DNA of 64,000 nt from Clostridiales bacterium (GTDB taxonomy: Bacteria > Bacillota > Clostridia > Christensenellales > CAG-314). Location: NCBI GenBank assembly GCA_022508375.1, contig JAFLVJ010000006.1, positions 44,604 through 108,603 on the forward strand, given 5' to 3'. Below, one piece after another: positions 7,777 through 16,612 of the stretch (positions are counted from its first letter, which is position 1; every line of letters starts with the position of its first letter). The position numbers and the translations under genes were made by a program. The notes under the pieces were generated by a model, which was not told where the DNA came from, ran no database searches, and was given only the letters and a program-made list of their open reading frames with translations.

Positions 7777-8571
7777 TCACCAATGCAAGTTAGTTGCTAT
7801 GTAGGGCAATACTGCAATTCCAACCTCGATAGTTTTATCAAATATATATTGCAAAACATTTTTTGCTTTTTCCCAAATAGACGTTTTATTTTTCTTCTTG
7901 CGTGCATCATCAAACTCGTTTAACATTTTCATTAAAGTTACAATTTCTTCATCTGATAAACCAGCATTTTGAACTTCCTCTATAACCTGATTAAGAGTTA
8001 TTTCAACGCTTTGATTTTGACTTTGCGATTGATTTTGGGTAATGATAAACTGCGGAACAGCTTGTCTTGATGCTTCAATTTTAATTTCAGCTATAACATT
8101 TTCCAAAACAGCTATAACCTTATTCACTTCCTCGATATAATTCTCTGGATCAGCTTTTGCTGTTCTCAAAAGACCAAGAATAGTTCTAACGTCAGTTACT
8201 ACATTTGCGGGCAAATCTTTATTGAATGCAGAAAATACTTCATTTATTGCTTGACAAATAGCGGATTGATCGCTCGAGGTTTTTATTGCTTCCAGTTTAG
8301 CAATGTATTTTTCTATTAGTTTTATTTTATCGTAATATGCACCGTACATTTCTTGTTCCTTTTGGTCAAAGTAGTATTTGCCCTTTTGTTGTAAAATTGC
8401 TGCGGCGTTGTTTAATCCACAACAATATAAAACATAACCTTGGGCAGCCAACGACTTAACAGCACTAATGGCGTCAGACAAAGGCACGTCATCAAAATGG
8501 ATAGGGACGCTTTGCTCTGTGTTTTGCGAAATAATGTGTCTTAATATTCTTTCTTCTAATGGGTTTAACAT
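7777..8571 (-). CDS. Winged-helix-like protein with hydrophobic C-terminus, third cistron of the restriction-like operon
   Basis: 264 residues, no firm family. The N-terminus (EERILRHIIS ... SAVKSLAAQGYVLY) has the pattern of a winged helix. The middle is helical and charged, with a Gln/Ser-rich stretch (ITQNQSQSQNQS). The last 70 residues (LSDEEIVTLMKMLNEF ... IFDKTIEVGIAVLPYIA) form an amphipathic plus hydrophobic ending that resembles the C-terminal tails of AbiTii-type and other defence proteins. It starts two bases after the stop of the 1360-residue gene. Possible sensor/effector of the same system; this is inference from order and fold pattern. Confidence 0.65.
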   Translation of the reverse strand: MLNPLEERILRHIISQNTEQSVPIHFDDVPLSDAISAVKSLAAQGYVLYCCGLNNAAAILQQKGKYYFDQKEQEMYGAYYDKIKLIEKYIAKLEAIKTSSDQSAICQAINEVFSAFNKDLPANVVTDVRTILGLLRTAKADPENYIEEVNKVIAVLENVIAEIKIEASRQAVPQFIITQNQSQSQNQSVEITLNQVIEEVQNAGLSDEEIVTLMKMLNEFDDARKKKNKTSIWEKAKNVLQYIFDKTIEVGIAVLPYIATNLHW

Positions 8572-8573
8572 TT

Positions 8574-11500
8574 TTACTCCATTGGCGTAATCATTTTTTC
8601 AATATACTCGATTTCCCCTTTATCCAACTTATATCTCGCATACAGTTGTTTGTCTATTTGAGGTAGTTTGGCATTCCAATCAATAAGGTTATTCTGTGCA
8701 AAATCCTGTATTGGTGCAAACCCATAAGTGTCTCTTGTCATGTTCTTATTTTTACGAATGCCAACTAAAAATCTGAAGAATTTAGTTTTCATGTACTGTG
8801 CTACATTTGTTGCCTCAACTTTGGACGAGAACGGACCTATAGCCAAAAACGTTTCGGAACATACCATTCTTGGCTCGCCTAATTCAGCCTTACCTATAAT
8901 CCTTGCAGGAATAGGATTGCCTATTTGACCAGCAGCACCATCCGCTTTTGATATAAACACTTTCCAGCAATCAATTATTTCTATGTTTTTATCAATAGAA
9001 AAACTTGACGATACGTTTTTGATTTCACGTTTGTTATTAAAGCGCCCTAAAACCTTATATCCACCTTCAACAAATGTTTCAGTGATATAAGATTCGTCCA
9101 CGTCGCTGATGCCAAACGGATTTCTCGGCAACACCAAATCACCAAACGAAGGCTCTTTTAATTCTCTTACTTTCATTAAAATTGAAAGGGCCGTTTCATC
9201 TCTGACAAATATGTCGGTATTTTGCTCGTTCAAATATCTTTGAGAGTTAGTGGTTTGTCCGCTTTGTAAATGTGTGGTGATATCACATTGCCCTTCATTG
9301 TTGCCATCCCAAAGGAAATAGCAAACACCCCCTTCGATTTGAACAGCAGGGAACACATCTCCAGCAAGCATGTAATCGTGCAAAACTCTGATATGGTGAT
9401 CGTTAATCATGATATTTCTAAAATCATCCAAGCCCTTGCCGCCAGAGAACCAACGAGAAGGCATAATCATAGAAATATAATTTGGTTCGCATTGTTCAGC
9501 ACACAATACGAATTTACCATAAATGGCTATTGAACTCGAGCCATGTCCGCCATCAACAATTTGATACGGTGGATTGCCAACTATTGCATCAAATTTCATT
9601 TCCGTTCCGTCCTTTCCCCAAATTGAAGGGTTATTGATTTTTTTAACAGCCCACGATACATCTGTTCTCAAATGTTCAACTAAATAGGGTTGATAGTGGG
9701 TGTTTACAGGCGTATTGCCAAAGCCTGCCAACGTTCTGCGAGTAATGTGTTCCGCCATTTTTGTTTTACACAAGACAAATAAATTGTTTCTCAAAACTTC
9801 AGCCCAAACAGCATTTTGTTCCTCCAACGTCATTTTATCTTCGGGCTTTATCAAATGATTGCGATACAAGGAATACGCAAGATATAGCGGATATACTCCG
9901 GATTTTGAGTTTATTTCCAATATCTTGCTATCATGACGGAATACCGCTGTTGTTACCTTACCATTATTTACATAGCGTGGCTCTTCAAGCGGATTTTGTG
10001 CATCAAATTGTTCGTTAAGGAAACAATAACCACCAAGCGTTTGGCTCATATGCATATTGACTACACGCCATGGTGTCAGTACAGTTTCCTTGTCAGGATT
10101 GCGGAAGTGTCCGAACAGCTCTGTGATACGCTTTATTCTTTCTGTCGGTGGATATTCGTCAGCTTGTTTAACAAGCCTACGAATACGCAACCCAGCACCC
10201 ATCAGCACGTCCTCGTCAAAGTATTTGATGCTACGCATAAACGCTTCTTTCGTTATATCTTCAGGCAAAAATTCCTTCCAAGACTCGTCGTCAACAAGAC
10301 TGGGGAACATATCCAAAGTAATCTTTTCCGTTAGCGGAACATTGGCGCCAAAAATAAGCAAAGGCAGACGTATTGCAATGTTACGCAACAAGCCAATAAA
10401 TTTCTGTCTTTCCTTTTGTTGAGCACGATATTTTTCTCTTGCTTCTCTTTCTTCTGGCGTTAAATCCTTTTGCGGTTTATGCTCGGCTTTTTTGGCTCTA
10501 TCGTATTCTTCTTGCGTTAAGCCATTATCTGCCATTGTTACATGTTTTTGTTGGCTGGACTTTTTGTGTGCTGTTAGACGATTTTTCAAAAACTCAAAGA
10601 ACTCTCTGTCTCTGTCGTCCATTACAATACCGGTTTCAACTTTGTAAATGGAATCGTCCTCAAAGCCAGATTTGATTGCAGCATCAACACTAATGCGTTT
10701 AATTTGACGCATCATAGAATTGACGTCATACTCGTTCATCTGTACGCCATCAACTGCGTAAACGGGGCAGTAGTTCAAGAATTGTCCTAATTCAGCTTTG
10801 AATTGTGCATCAGAGTTTTTGCCCTTCTTGGTTAGTTGGTGTGTTTCAGAAATAACCTTTAAGGCTCTATCTGGTGCAAAATCGAATACGTAGCAATTCT
10901 CTTTTTGTTTGCCATCAATAACACCGGCAGACTGAACGCGGAAGATTGTTTGCATGTAACCCTTGGCATCTGTGTTGGCAGATCCCGCAAGCATCATTAC
11001 GGCAGACCACTCTTTAACAGTAACGCCTGTTGTAAGTTTTCCACACGAAAGTGTTATGGTGTATGGGTTATCTCGTATTGCTTCTTTTACGAGAGTCAAC
11101 GCATTGTCATAAGGCAGTTCCTCGTCGCCTTCACCTGCAACATTTACAACTTGATAATGACTGAATACAGCGTGTTTTTTTAACAAAGCGGAAAGCGCCC
11201 TTGCTTCTTTAACGCCGGGCAGCATCCAAAACGTATGCTTAAATTCCTTTCGATACTCGTCTGTCGCGAAAGGATACTTTGTGTCTTTGCTTTCTTTTGT
11301 GATAATATCCAAGAATGCGCGGACGTCTTCTTCGTGAACAAAATCACCAACGTCTTGTCCTGACGGTATAGGTGCAAAATCTTTTTCGGCATCACCCGTC
11401 CAAACGCGGAAAAATTCTCTGAAATTGAATGCAGAAGTTTCCGTTTCAAAACGATAGGAAGTAGGCAAAGCCTTGCTCATGTCGAACGTAAAAATATTCA

Positions 11501-12656
11501 TCCTCGGCATATCTGCATAAGGATTGCGTTCGGTTGGGTGATTATAAGCCCACTCTGCTTTTGCGTTTTGTTCTTTTACATAATCCCAAGTGTAAACGTT
11601 ATCTTCATACTTATCCATTATGTTGTAGGGCGTACCCGACAATTCCAACACTTTGGGCGTTTTGCCCTTCTTGGGGCTTTCCAAAAGATTTTGTACTTTT
11701 TGACCTAATTCCGTTTGCGTGCCTTCGTGAGCTTCGTCGTATATGATTAAATCCCAATCCATATCGAACACAGCTTTGTTCTTATCAAACTTACCGCCTG
11801 CACGTTTAGAACCACGAAGGTCTTGCATTGATGCAAAGTATGTGAAATGGTCGCCACGAAGTGCAGCATTTCTCAATGCTGCATCGTTCTTTGTATCTGC
11901 ATCAAAATCGAAATAATCTTCAGAGTAAAAGTAGCCTTGCTTTCTCATGAAGATATGAGAACTATCTTTGCCAAACAGCTTTTCGTGATCTTCGCGCCAA
12001 CCTTCTTCAACTACCGGACGATGCGTAACAACAATCGTTTTTTGGAAATTGCCTTGTCTGATTAAATCATAGGCAGTCAAAGTTTTGCCGAAACGCATTT
12101 TGCAGTTCCAAAGCATTTTGTCGCTATTATCAAAGATTTTAAGCGTTCTATCGACAGCTTCCGATTGCTCATCTCTTAATTGGATTGTTGGAGTGGCAAG
12201 CGTGCCTTTATCTTTTTCCGGAAGAAAATATTGATGGTTAATAACGGCTTCGATTGCCCTTTTGGCAGTTTCGACGTCGCAAGCAAACCATTCACGATTT
12301 TTAATCCCGTTGGGATATGAACAAGAAATACCGCTATTTTTAAGTACAGCGTGAACGTCGTGGTCTCTAAATGAGTCCAAGACGACAACTCGGCTGTCAT
12401 TGTAAACGTCCACTTTCTCACGAATAGCTAATACCGCCCAATGCAAATCCACCTTTACACCGGCAGTAAATGTATAGGATTTAATTCTTCCTTTATCTGC
12501 AGCTTCACGTAGCTCTTGGCAATTTGGCGTTAGTTCTCTATAACTCTTGCTTGTATGAATTGTGGCATCACCAATTTTGACAAGCCCTTTGTGTGCTTTG
12601 TCAGGGATGGTGAATATGTAAATCAACTTATATGAGCTTGTGCTGTAAATACTCAT
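8574..12656 (-). CDS. GIY-YIG nuclease / SF2 helicase / N6-adenine methyltransferase fusion (type ISP-like restriction enzyme)
   Basis: 1360 residues in one chain. Residues 10-90 resemble a T5orf172-type GIY-YIG nuclease (YIFTIPDKAHKGLVKIGDA). Residues 155-680 form an SF2 helicase: Walker A variant CKMRFGKT (185-192), YDEAH (306-310), LSGTPY (339-344) and a C-terminal RecA region (SCGKLTTGVTVKEW). After a charged linker, a gamma-type DNA methyltransferase follows, with TP-type start VLTPWRVV, degenerate motif I LEINSKSG near residue 912 and motif IV NPPY near residue 1028. The C-terminal 300 residues are probably target recognition. Such order (nuclease, translocase, methylase, recognition) is that of type ISP enzymes, which usually carry an Mrr-like nuclease instead. 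It overlaps the upstream M-like gene by four bases and is the centre of the operon. Confidence 0.85.
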   Translation of the reverse strand: MSIYSTSSYKLIYIFTIPDKAHKGLVKIGDATIHTSKSYRELTPNCQELREAADKGRIKSYTFTAGVKVDLHWAVLAIREKVDVYNDSRVVVLDSFRDHDVHAVLKNSGISCSYPNGIKNREWFACDVETAKRAIEAVINHQYFLPEKDKGTLATPTIQLRDEQSEAVDRTLKIFDNSDKMLWNCKMRFGKTLTAYDLIRQGNFQKTIVVTHRPVVEEGWREDHEKLFGKDSSHIFMRKQGYFYSEDYFDFDADTKNDAALRNAALRGDHFTYFASMQDLRGSKRAGGKFDKNKAVFDMDWDLIIYDEAHEGTQTELGQKVQNLLESPKKGKTPKVLELSGTPYNIMDKYEDNVYTWDYVKEQNAKAEWAYNHPTERNPYADMPRMNIFTFDMSKALPTSYRFETETSAFNFREFFRVWTGDAEKDFAPIPSGQDVGDFVHEEDVRAFLDIITKESKDTKYPFATDEYRKEFKHTFWMLPGVKEARALSALLKKHAVFSHYQVVNVAGEGDEELPYDNALTLVKEAIRDNPYTITLSCGKLTTGVTVKEWSAVMMLAGSANTDAKGYMQTIFRVQSAGVIDGKQKENCYVFDFAPDRALKVISETHQLTKKGKNSDAQFKAELGQFLNYCPVYAVDGVQMNEYDVNSMMRQIKRISVDAAIKSGFEDDSIYKVETGIVMDDRDREFFEFLKNRLTAHKKSSQQKHVTMADNGLTQEEYDRAKKAEHKPQKDLTPEEREAREKYRAQQKERQKFIGLLRNIAIRLPLLIFGANVPLTEKITLDMFPSLVDDESWKEFLPEDITKEAFMRSIKYFDEDVLMGAGLRIRRLVKQADEYPPTERIKRITELFGHFRNPDKETVLTPWRVVNMHMSQTLGGYCFLNEQFDAQNPLEEPRYVNNGKVTTAVFRHDSKILEINSKSGVYPLYLAYSLYRNHLIKPEDKMTLEEQNAVWAEVLRNNLFVLCKTKMAEHITRRTLAGFGNTPVNTHYQPYLVEHLRTDVSWAVKKINNPSIWGKDGTEMKFDAIVGNPPYQIVDGGHGSSSIAIYGKFVLCAEQCEPNYISMIMPSRWFSGGKGLDDFRNIMINDHHIRVLHDYMLAGDVFPAVQIEGGVCYFLWDGNNEGQCDITTHLQSGQTTNSQRYLNEQNTDIFVRDETALSILMKVRELKEPSFGDLVLPRNPFGISDVDESYITETFVEGGYKVLGRFNNKREIKNVSSSFSIDKNIEIIDCWKVFISKADGAAGQIGNPIPARIIGKAELGEPRMVCSETFLAIGPFSSKVEATNVAQYMKTKFFRFLVGIRKNKNMTRDTYGFAPIQDFAQNNLIDWNAKLPQIDKQLYARYKLDKGEIEYIEKMITPME

Positions 12657-13630
12657 CTTTTGCCCCCATTCAACATTTCAACAAATTTGATGGTCTTGTT
12701 CTTTTCCCAATCCTTAATCTTGCAATAAATTCCCGTGTGCTTGTGGTTGTCGCCCTTCTTGCAACCTTCGCATTCTTCAAATTCTTCTTCGTCGTCAAAC
12801 AAAGACATTTGCAATCTTGGTGTAGGCTTGCAACTATTTGGTATAACGTATTTCAATCCGTCCATCTGCCAAATATTCCACGAAAGAATCTCGGCAATTT
12901 CCAATAGATACTCTTTGATAGGATATAATCCGAATTTTGCAATATAATTGTCTATGAACGTAAACAGTAGGTTTTCTCTTGCGAGTAATACATTGTCGCC
13001 TTGCCAATCAAAGCCGTATATGCTCTTAAACGCTTCCTTTACCCAAGCATACCACTCCTGTTCATCATCCACGTTTTCGCTTACTACACGCAATTTACGG
13101 TCTAACAAGCCTATTCTTTCGCCTATTGCTATCGGTGCACCAGTTACGGTATCGTATCTACTTGCCAAATACGGCGATTCACCGCAGGACACTTCCAAAC
13201 GAACGTCCTTCACATAGTCCTGCCAAGTTTTGCCGGAAGAAGTGGGGAACGCAATTTTTTCCGTTGTTGCAGTCCAGCCGTTGTCAGTTTCAACGTTGAA
13301 TACGCCAACTTGCTCGAACCACGCATTGTCAATTAGGTTGTTTTGCTTATTACAAATCCAAGATGGTGTAAATACCTCTGCTTTGTTGCGTATTCTACGC
13401 AGTTGCTCTTTTTGAGATTTTTCCGTGCGTGGTTTAATCAAACGCCCATTGTGTCCTGTAATGGACGGGACGGTTATTTGCTTGTCGGCATAATACTTTT
13501 CACCACGTTGTGCGTAGTCATTGGTTGCCCAAATTATATGTTTGCCCGAACTCCTATCCATAAGCAGGATTGTAAGAAGTTCCACATCAATCTTTTTTAT
13601 TAAGTTTTCTTCAATGTCAATCTTGCTCAT
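12653..13630 (-). CDS. Restriction-modification M-like subunit (N6-methyltransferase-like)
   Basis: 325 residues. RIRNKAEVFTPSWICNKQNN has the E-V-F-T-P entry of N6-adenine methyltransferases, and LEVSCGESPYLASRYD is a motif-I-like SAM loop. No NPPY is found; NIWQMDGL lies where motif IV would be, so catalytic activity is uncertain. The C-terminus has a cysteine cluster (CEGCKKGDNHKHTGIYC) that may bind zinc. First gene of the minus-strand island operon: promoter at 13668-13696 and GGAG before ATG 13630. ATGA overlap with the fusion enzyme suggests a stoichiometric partner. Proteins of this type are commonly labelled restriction endonuclease subunit M. Confidence 0.75.
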   Translation of the reverse strand: MSKIDIEENLIKKIDVELLTILLMDRSSGKHIIWATNDYAQRGEKYYADKQITVPSITGHNGRLIKPRTEKSQKEQLRRIRNKAEVFTPSWICNKQNNLIDNAWFEQVGVFNVETDNGWTATTEKIAFPTSSGKTWQDYVKDVRLEVSCGESPYLASRYDTVTGAPIAIGERIGLLDRKLRVVSENVDDEQEWYAWVKEAFKSIYGFDWQGDNVLLARENLLFTFIDNYIAKFGLYPIKEYLLEIAEILSWNIWQMDGLKYVIPNSCKPTPRLQMSLFDDEEEFEECEGCKKGDNHKHTGIYCKIKDWEKNKTIKFVEMLNGGKR

Positions 13631-13667
13631 AGCTGCTCCGAAAAAGTGTCGAAAATATGCTTTTTAT

Positions 13668-13696
13668 ATTATAACACAAATAATTATTGAAAGCAA
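13668..13696 (-). promoter_or_regulatory. Promoter of the restriction-like operon
   Basis: Reading the minus strand: TTGCTT (13696-13691), 17 bases, TATAAT (13673-13668). It is about 38 bases upstream of the M-like gene and the only good promoter seen for the five-cistron unit. Confidence 0.65.
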
Positions 13697-13724
13697 TAAT
13701 GGTTTAGGGCTATTTTAATTATAG

Positions 13725-13747
13725 TTTAGGTTCGTATAAAGAGGAAA
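13725..13747 (+). repeat. 23-bp direct repeat, copy 1
   Basis: Exact 23-base match to 18276-18298, starting TTTAGGTTCGTATAAAG. After a variable middle, a second shared string TTTAGGT...GTAAC follows here (from 13776) and at copy 2 (from 18335). The two copies bracket the three plus-strand island genes. In one frame both copies read LGSYKEE, so a decayed coding tail is also possible. Confidence 0.7.
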
Positions 13748-13788
13748 GCGCTCCGCCAGCGTCAGCGACTGCGCATTTAGGTCGTAAC

Positions 13789-13816
13789 AAAAAGAGCACA
13801 TTGTAGTGCTCTTTTT
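13789..13816 (+). terminator. Bidirectional terminator between the two island operons
   Basis: AAAAAGAGCAC / GTGCTCTTTTT with a six-base loop. No gene ends just before it on the plus strand, so it may belong to a lost gene represented by the repeat at 13725. The remainder of 13817-14021 holds A+T-rich sequence with no supported gene. Confidence 0.7.
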
Positions 13817-14021
13817 CTATTGCTGTATTTTTGTTTCCATTAATTAGCGGCGATAATGTTCATCCTATAGTTATGTGTATGCCAAATTCATATTTTACAC
13901 ATATATTCTACAATTTCTTGTGCATAAAACAATTTTTGAAAACTCGCTTAACTAATACGGTCCAATATAAGTATATTTTATAAGTTCGATTAAATTAAGC
14001 ATAATTTTGGGGAGATACAAT

Positions 14022-15506
14022 ATGGATAAGAACGAACAAAACAACATGCACCATTCATGTACCATAAATGCAGAGTATCAATGTGCAAATTGTGGTAATA
14101 TGTCGCATTCGAAAATACAAGTAACGTTTGACTCGTTAATTGATGATGCTACCGCATATCCAACTATTACCTGTTCTCATTGTGGTACATCATCATTAAT
14201 TCATGTTCCTTTTATATACTGGAATCGCAAAACAAATGAAATATATTATGTATTTCCTTCTCGCGATTTAAATAATTTTCAAAATACCCTTAGGTCATTA
14301 GATTTGATATATAATGACTATAAAATTAATTTGGACATACCAACACAGAAGATGCTAAAGACGGCTCAAATTAGATATGTCGAATCTGGTTTATTTAATG
14401 CAACATTAAATCATAAAAATGATGGCAATTTTGCTTTAGGCTTGCGAAATTTAAGAATTACCCCCACATTGGCAGTTCAAACTCCTGACGAATTCAAGTT
14501 TCTGTCGAAAGAAAAAAAATTACCATTACAATTCAATGATGTGGCATACTATGCTACAGGAATATCGGATTCAGATAAAGAATTTATTTCTGATGTAGAA
14601 AATGAAATAAAACGTCAGAGTGTTTCCATTAACATAAAACCTTTAATCGAAGAACAAAGTCCTTCATCTACTCATGGCATAATGTCGTTATTATTTACTA
14701 TAGGTAGTACTATTCTACTGCCAATTTTAATTCAAGTAATAGGGGATGTGATTTCACATAAAATTACAAATAAAAAGATTAGTGATAGAGATGAATTAAC
14801 AGTTAAAATCAAAGAAAATAATTCACAAAACATATATTATTTTAATGGCTCGCCGCAAGCAGTCTTAGCTGCTATGGAAAAATGTAAAAAAGATACAGTC
14901 ACCACAGTTAGCATACCAGGTGACTGTCATGTAGTTACGATGATTGACAATTTAGTTGCAGAACCGCATTTTAAGGGAATTAAAACTTTAGATAGCGCGG
15001 CAAAAGAATATGAAAACCATTTTGATAAACATTCTGCGTTAGAATTTGTCAATTCAGATACTGTTGAAGAAGTAATCGCAGCCAAAGCCAAATTTCTAAT
15101 GGAAAATGGAGAGTATTTTAGAGCGTTAGCAATAATGATGCCCTATATGAATACCGCTAAAAATATAGAACTGATGTATAATTACGCTCTATGTTTAAAA
15201 TGTTTAGGGGAAGAAGAACAGGCAAACGAATTATTCGTTTTTATAATAAAAAAATATTTACAACTGCCCAAATTAAAAGATATGGAGCTTTATTTAGGCA
15301 ATTATACTCAAATGGAGATTGATAAAGCAGGGGAAAATATAAAGAATATTGTTGACGGTGAGAATGACACAAAATCCCGATCACAAAAAGCGAAAGAAGC
15401 AGAAGATTTTAGACGTATGGTTAATTCAATCTATGATTTTGATTTAAAACGGCTTTGTCGTGAAGCAGATGATAATATAGAAAAAATATTTCATAAGAAA
15501 AAGTAA
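14022..15506 (+). CDS. CpXC-type zinc-ribbon membrane protein with TPR-like C-terminus
   Basis: 494 residues. The N-terminus has two CxxC pairs (CANC near residue 20 and CSHC near 53) in a CpXC-like zinc ribbon that continues into a strand-rich part. A hydrophobic segment GIMSLLFTIGSTILLPILIQ lies near residues 222-241, probably one membrane pass. The C-terminal half has helical repeats with a TPR flavour (FRALAIMMPYMNTAKNIELMYNYALCLKCLGEEEQANELF). ATG at 14022 is chosen for GGGGAG upstream. Function unknown. It is A+T-rich like the rest of the island and divergent from the restriction-like operon. Confidence 0.7.
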   Translation: MDKNEQNNMHHSCTINAEYQCANCGNMSHSKIQVTFDSLIDDATAYPTITCSHCGTSSLIHVPFIYWNRKTNEIYYVFPSRDLNNFQNTLRSLDLIYNDYKINLDIPTQKMLKTAQIRYVESGLFNATLNHKNDGNFALGLRNLRITPTLAVQTPDEFKFLSKEKKLPLQFNDVAYYATGISDSDKEFISDVENEIKRQSVSINIKPLIEEQSPSSTHGIMSLLFTIGSTILLPILIQVIGDVISHKITNKKISDRDELTVKIKENNSQNIYYFNGSPQAVLAAMEKCKKDTVTTVSIPGDCHVVTMIDNLVAEPHFKGIKTLDSAAKEYENHFDKHSALEFVNSDTVEEVIAAKAKFLMENGEYFRALAIMMPYMNTAKNIELMYNYALCLKCLGEEEQANELFVFIIKKYLQLPKLKDMELYLGNYTQMEIDKAGENIKNIVDGENDTKSRSQKAKEAEDFRRMVNSIYDFDLKRLCREADDNIEKIFHKKK

Positions 15507-15537
15507 TAAAGATTGAATTTAATTCGATTTACGTTAC

Positions 15538-15640
15538 TACCGCTCCGCCACAAGAGAAAAGTACGAACTCACGGACAAGTGAGTTTGTACTTTTTCTTTT
15601 GTACGAGAGTTTTGGAGTATGTTTGCCAATAACAAACATA
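15538..15640 (+). repeat. Decayed copy of a tRNA 3' end, its terminator and downstream flank
   Basis: ACCGCTCCGCCA followed by a terminator with ACGAACTCAC / GTGAGTTTGT parallels ACCGCTTCCGCCA and the terminator of tRNA-Ser at 6330-6390. Similarity extends past it: both downstream segments encode FGVC-type strings in the same relative frame. No tRNA body is left here; only a possible T loop (TTCGATT) precedes it. The 374-base gap 15507-15880 contains nothing else I can support except a short open tail (frame ending near 15709) rich in Lys and Pro. Confidence 0.55.
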
Positions 15641-15880
15641 AAACCAAAGCCACCTAAACCGACAGCGTGGCAGACTGCAAAATGCACCGAAAAAGGCAAA
15701 TTTGCGAAATAAGAAGAAAGGCATACCACACAAGGCATGTCCCATTTTTATTGTCGGTTGTATGTTCAGTAATATAAACGCTCGTCACCGTGCCAAATGC
15801 GATTTTTGATAGTTGTAAATATTGTATAATTACGCTATAATTATTTTTACGATAAACGGTAATTTATAGGAGTAAACCTT

Positions 15881-16573
15881 ATGGTCGCGACTAGAATAAA
15901 TGTCGGCAATATCCCTGTAATTGTGTGGGGAGATAAAACCGAAAAAGTGTATCTATTTGTACATGGTAAAATGTCCTCTAAAGAATCAGCAGAAAGATTT
16001 GCAGAAATAGCGAGCAAAAAAGGGTATCAAACAATTAGTTTTGACTTACCTCAACATGGAGAACGACAGGATGAAAATGACAGATGCGACATTTGGAATG
16101 GAATGCGCGACCTTGCAGTGGTTGGAGATTATACTTTTGCTAACTGGAAAGAAGTATCAGTATTTGCGTGTAGTTTAGGGGCGTATTTCAGTTTAAATGC
16201 TTACCATGCATACGATTTAAAGAAGTGTCTTTTTCAGTCTCCTATTTTAGATATGGAGTATCTAATTAAACAAATGATGGTATGGTTTGATATATCTGAA
16301 GAAAGACTTGCGCAAGAAAAATACGTGTTCACACCCATAGATGTTTTATCATGGGATTACTATCAATATGTAAAAGCACATCCAATACTGCAGTGGAATA
16401 TTCCAACCTATATTCTTTTTGGAGGGAAAGATAATTTACAATCATTGAACATTGTAAAGGATTTTGTCGATAGGTTTCATTGTGGACTTACTGTAGCGCA
16501 AAATAGTGAGCATCCTTTTATGGAGGAAAAGGATGCTCAGATTGTGGATCAGTGGTTACAAGATAATATATAA
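15881..16573 (+). CDS. Alpha/beta hydrolase with altered nucleophile elbow
   Basis: 230 residues with the order of a small alpha/beta hydrolase. LFVHGKMSSKESAERFAEIASKKGY gives the oxyanion HG and first helix, FDLPQHGER follows, then VFACSLGAYFS with Ser in the elbow. GGKDNLQS supplies the acid Asp and SEHPFMEEKD the His. The elbow is A-C-S-L-G rather than the usual G-x-S-x-G. Likely a cytoplasmic esterase or peptidase-like enzyme; substrate unknown. TAGGAG precedes the ATG. It stands 39 bases before the DUF2971 gene, so the two may be one operon. Confidence 0.8.
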   Translation: MVATRINVGNIPVIVWGDKTEKVYLFVHGKMSSKESAERFAEIASKKGYQTISFDLPQHGERQDENDRCDIWNGMRDLAVVGDYTFANWKEVSVFACSLGAYFSLNAYHAYDLKKCLFQSPILDMEYLIKQMMVWFDISEERLAQEKYVFTPIDVLSWDYYQYVKAHPILQWNIPTYILFGGKDNLQSLNIVKDFVDRFHCGLTVAQNSEHPFMEEKDAQIVDQWLQDNI

Positions 16574-16612
16574 TAAACTACTTTAGTTTATATAATCAAA
16601 AAGGATTTTGTT

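Noticed and set aside
15529..15738. 69-residue minus-strand frame similar to the one antisense to the tRNA
   Set aside because: Same artefact type; the similarity comes from the duplicated tRNA flank, not from a conserved protein.
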